Source: Arthrobacter sp. SLBN-112
GTDB taxonomy: Bacteria; Actinomycetota; Actinomycetes; Actinomycetales; Micrococcaceae
DNA: 64,000 nucleotides
NCBI RefSeq assembly: GCF_030944625.1
Contig: NZ_JAUSXY010000001.1
Location: 1,426,001 to 1,490,000, forward strand
Reading direction: 5' to 3'
Each line of letters begins with the position of its first letter. Position 1 is the first letter of the stretch. Below the pieces are notes generated by a model. That model ran no database searches, was not told the DNA's origin, and saw only the letters and a program-made list of their open reading frames with translations. This document shows positions 61,629-64,000 of this stretch, piece after piece. A program made the position numbers and the translations under genes.

Positions 61629-62281
61629 TAAAAATTTCGGGTTCGGCCGCCTCGGGCCGCGAAAAGGCGTACGCCTACCTGCGCGAAAACGTCCTGACCG
61701 ACCCGGAACTGCAAGGCCGTTTCCTCAACGAGCAGGAGCTTGCCGCGGACATCGGGGTGTCCCGCACTCCGGTCCGTGAGGCGCTGCTGCTGCTGGTTTC
61801 CGACGGGCTGGTGGAGCTCATTCCGCAGCGGGGCGCATACGTTCCGGTCGTTACCGGCCGGGAGATTTCCGAGCTCATGGAACTCCGCGGCGTGCTGGAA
61901 AGCCATGCGGCCAAACTCGTTATTGACGAACACCGCGTGCCCGCCAAGCAAATGCAGGACACCCTGCAGCAGCAGGCGCAAATTCCGAACAACGATGACC
62001 CGGAAGACGCCCGCGAATTCATCCGCCTGGACACGCTCTTCCATCAGCAGCTCATCGACGCCGCCGGAAACGAACTCATTTCACGAACGTACAGCAAGCT
62101 CCATGTGCGGCAGATCCTGGTGGGCGTCGCCGCCCTGTTCCGCACGGGCGGCAGGCGCCAGGCGGTGTGCGCCGAACACCAGGACATCCTCGATGCCCTG
62201 GTGGCCGGCGATTCCGCCCGTGCCAAGGAGGCTATCGACCGCCACCTCGCGGTGACGCGGGACATCCTCCTGCGCACCTGA
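61625..62281 (+). CDS. GntR family (FCD) regulator
   Basis: 218 residues. The N-terminal winged helix (RFLNEQELAADIGVSRTPVR, with EALLLLVSDGLVELIPQRGA) and the all-helical FCD ligand domain (ISELMELRGVLESHAAKLVI, FHQQLIDAAGNELI) are both present. FCD domains bind a metal and a small acid. It is divergent from the nitrilase gene, with an operator in the gap, and convergent with the MFS gene. It most likely represses these genes until the substrate appears. Confidence 0.92.
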   Translation: MVKISGSAASGREKAYAYLRENVLTDPELQGRFLNEQELAADIGVSRTPVREALLLLVSDGLVELIPQRGAYVPVVTGREISELMELRGVLESHAAKLVIDEHRVPAKQMQDTLQQQAQIPNNDDPEDAREFIRLDTLFHQQLIDAAGNELISRTYSKLHVRQILVGVAALFRTGGRRQAVCAEHQDILDALVAGDSARAKEAIDRHLAVTRDILLRT

Positions 62282-63691
62282 TCATCGGACGTGGCCAACG
62301 CCGGATGCACGCGCCGCTTCGCCGGCTGCCCGGGACGCCGCAGTCCCTTCCAGCAGCAGGCGGTAGTCCTGGTCCTCCACTGTGTTGTTGTCCCGGCCCA
62401 AGGCCAGGCCCACGAGGGTCACTGCCGCCGCGACCGCCACATAAATGGCCACCGGAATCCAGGTGCCGAACTGCGAAAGCAGGACTGTGAACATCAATGG
62501 TGCGATGGCCCCGCCGATGACGCCTGCGAAGGTGTAGGCGAGTGAGCTTCCCGTGGAACGCAGCCGCGGCGAGAACTGCTCCACGATGAAGGCTGCCTGC
62601 GGTCCGTACATAAAGGAGTGTGCCGCCAGTCCCAGGACGATGCCCACGATCAGCATCGGCTCGTTGTTGCCACGCAGGACGCCGAAGAAAACGAAGGTCC
62701 AGACGGCGCCCACTACTGCACCCACACCATAGACCAGCCGCCGGTTGAAGCGGTCTGAGACTGCGCCCGCCAGGGGGATCGTGAACAGCTGGAAGGCCGA
62801 GCCGACCAGGACGGCGGTGAGCACCTGGTTGCGTTCGTAGCCGAGCCCCTGGATGCCGTAGGTAAGGGTGAAGACGGTGAAAAGCGCGTACAGCACGTCC
62901 GGCCCAACGCGGCAGAGCATGGCAGCGATCAGTGGCCGGAGTTCCTTGCTGAACACCTCCCGGATGGGTGCGGCGGGCTGTTCGCCGTGGGCTTCGATGG
63001 CCTTGAAGATGGGGGTGTCCTCAAGCCTGAGCCGGATCCACAGACCGAACCCGACCAGCAGTGCGGATACCAGGAATGCGATGCGCCACCCAAAGCTGAG
63101 GAACTGTTCCTCGGTGAGCATCAGGGTCAGGACCGCCAGCGCGCCGTTGGCCAGCAGGTTGCCGGCAGGCGGACCCACCTGCGCGGCCGAGGCCCAGAAA
63201 CCCCGCCGCTGCGGGTCGCCGTATTCGCTGGAGAGCAGCACCGCGCCGCCCCATTCGCCGCCCACGCCCACGCCCTGGGCGAAGCGCAGCAGCACCAGCA
63301 TGATCGGGGCGGCAACGCCGATGCTGCCGTAGCCCGGGAGGACGCCGATCAGCACCGTGGCCGCGCCGATGATCATCAGTGTGGTGACCAGGACCTTCTT
63401 GCGCCCGATCCTGTCGCCGAGCCGGCCGAAGACCACCCCGCCCACGGGCCGTGACACATAGCCGACGGCGTAGGTGGAGAAGGCGAGGATGGTGCCGGTC
63501 AGGGGATCCGAGGACGGGAAGAAAACGATGGGAAAGACCACCGCGGCAGCCGCGGAATAGACGGCGAAGTCGTACCACTCCAAGGCCGTGCCGGTCAGGC
63601 TCGCCGCAAAAGCTTTGAACAGGCCCTTGGGATGGATCGGCGGCCCTGGCTGTGATGCTGCGCCCGCAGCCGAAACCGGAGAATTGCTCAT
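62282..63691 (-). CDS. MFS transporter, metabolite:H+ symporter type
   Basis: 469 residues from ATG 63691 (GGAGG five bases upstream). GTALEWYDFAVYSAAAAVVF in helix 1 and VGYVSRPVGGVVFGRLGDRI between helices 2 and 3 are MHS marks. Twelve helices are expected. Its stop abuts the GntR stop. It is divergent from the DUF2848 gene with the second GntR operator between, so the two belong to one regulon with the nitrilase. Confidence 0.93.
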   Translation of the reverse strand: MSNSPVSAAGAASQPGPPIHPKGLFKAFAASLTGTALEWYDFAVYSAAAAVVFPIVFFPSSDPLTGTILAFSTYAVGYVSRPVGGVVFGRLGDRIGRKKVLVTTLMIIGAATVLIGVLPGYGSIGVAAPIMLVLLRFAQGVGVGGEWGGAVLLSSEYGDPQRRGFWASAAQVGPPAGNLLANGALAVLTLMLTEEQFLSFGWRIAFLVSALLVGFGLWIRLRLEDTPIFKAIEAHGEQPAAPIREVFSKELRPLIAAMLCRVGPDVLYALFTVFTLTYGIQGLGYERNQVLTAVLVGSAFQLFTIPLAGAVSDRFNRRLVYGVGAVVGAVWTFVFFGVLRGNNEPMLIVGIVLGLAAHSFMYGPQAAFIVEQFSPRLRSTGSSLAYTFAGVIGGAIAPLMFTVLLSQFGTWIPVAIYVAVAAAVTLVGLALGRDNNTVEDQDYRLLLEGTAASRAAGEAARASGVGHVR

Positions 63692-63743
63692 TGTGTCCTC
63701 CACAGTGGATTTTTTCAGGTGACGCCTGTCACGCTGGCGTTAA

Positions 63744-63773
63744 ATGTATACATTACGCATACTGGATGTACAT
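63744..63773. promoter_or_regulatory. GntR operator copy 2
   Basis: ATGTATACAT followed by TACGCATAC and, further on, ATGTACAT. The first part matches operator copy 1 (TGTATACATWAYGYATRS). It lies between the MFS and DUF2848 genes. Confidence 0.65.
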
Positions 63774-63851
63774 TGGCGACTGTTTCCGGTTTCCGGTTTG
63801 TTAATTTTCCCGCGGTGCACCGGCTCCGCGGCCTTCGAAAAGGACTGCACC

Positions 63852-64000
63852 ATGACGGCTCTCAGCTTTGAACTTCCCGACGGCAGCATCAAGAACGTGC
63901 AGGTCCGGCACCTCCTCAACGCCGGCTACGCAGGGCGCGAGCAGGATGAGGTGCAGGCGCACATTGCTGAACTCGCCGAGCTTGGCGTCCCCGGCCCCAC
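63852..64000 (+). CDS. DUF2848 family protein (start only)
   Basis: The first 49 codons, TALSFELPDGSIKNVQVRHL then LNAGYAGREQDEVQAHIAEL and AELGVPGP, match the opening of DUF2848 proteins (fumarylacetoacetate-hydrolase-like fold) as I recall them. The window ends here. It is divergent from the MFS gene with a GntR operator between. Likely a hydrolase or isomerase of an oxoacid in the same route as the nitrilase. Confidence 0.75.
   Translation, partial: MTALSFELPDGSIKNVQVRHLLNAGYAGREQDEVQAHIAELAELGVPGP

Noticed and set aside
1..64000. CRISPR arrays, tRNA or rRNA genes, insertion sequences, prophage
   Set aside because: No tandem spacer-repeat pattern, cloverleaf, transposase or phage structural gene was seen on either strand by reading.

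Overview
The window reads as chromosomal DNA of a high-GC actinobacterium, most likely of the Arthrobacter/Pseudarthrobacter group (Micrococcaceae). The reasons are GTG/TTG starts with AGGAG-type ribosome sites, leaderless -10 boxes just before start codons, and typical families: a DUF222/HNH protein, MmyB-like XRE regulators, PucR, ANTAR, an FdxA ferredoxin, a creatinase and a GlnR-type operator. The taxon is inferred from gene content only. I recognised no rRNA, tRNA, CRISPR array, insertion sequence or prophage.

Layout. 1-1069: cut-off NYN-domain gene. 1202-7325 (minus): a catabolic operon of RpiR regulator, hydroxyisobutyrate-type dehydrogenase, aldehyde dehydrogenase, M20 amidohydrolase and DUF3100 membrane protein. 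7.5-15.8 kb: mixed single genes (DUF222/HNH, secreted phosphodiesterase and phosphatase pair, SRPBCC, DUF2188, GNAT, patatin, flavodoxin, VOC). 15.8-18.4 kb: decayed EAL-domain remnant, an orphan GHKL ATPase and a small gene. 18.5-20.7 kb: DUF5671 membrane protein with an anchored partner. 20.8-30.0 kb: a tightly packed nine-gene catabolic region (XRE-cupin regulator, MFS, FAD oxidoreductase, CoA-transferase, enoyl-CoA hydratase, DHDPS-like lyase, atypical SDR, semialdehyde dehydrogenase, ferredoxin) whose substrate I cannot name. 30.1-33.9 kb: creatine use (frameshifted MFS, creatinase, IclR) behind two matching operators. 36.5-40.8 kb: PucR (frameshifted), NCS1 permease and a deacetylase-fold hydrolase, probably for a cyclic amide or nucleobase. 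40.8-43.6 kb: XRE regulator and ilvD. 43.7-55.9 kb: lipoprotein, DUF2236/DUF817 pair, frameshifted MFS, cupin, stress protein, XRE regulator, two zinc alcohol dehydrogenases, nitronate monooxygenase, ANTAR regulator, truncated ArsR with an AHSA1 partner, DUF1992. 56.0-60.7 kb: class A PBP, PadR, amt. 60.8-64.0 kb: GntR-controlled nitrilase/MFS/DUF2848 cluster.

Recurring signals. A family of near-identical intergenic hairpins with the stem GGACGACGSCGGG closes many transcripts. A 40-bp motif precedes an MFS gene and two alcohol dehydrogenase genes. Operator palindromes can be matched to nearby regulators (IclR, GntR, PadR, GlnR). Three genes are broken by an apparent one-base insertion each, which may be real or a sequencing artefact.
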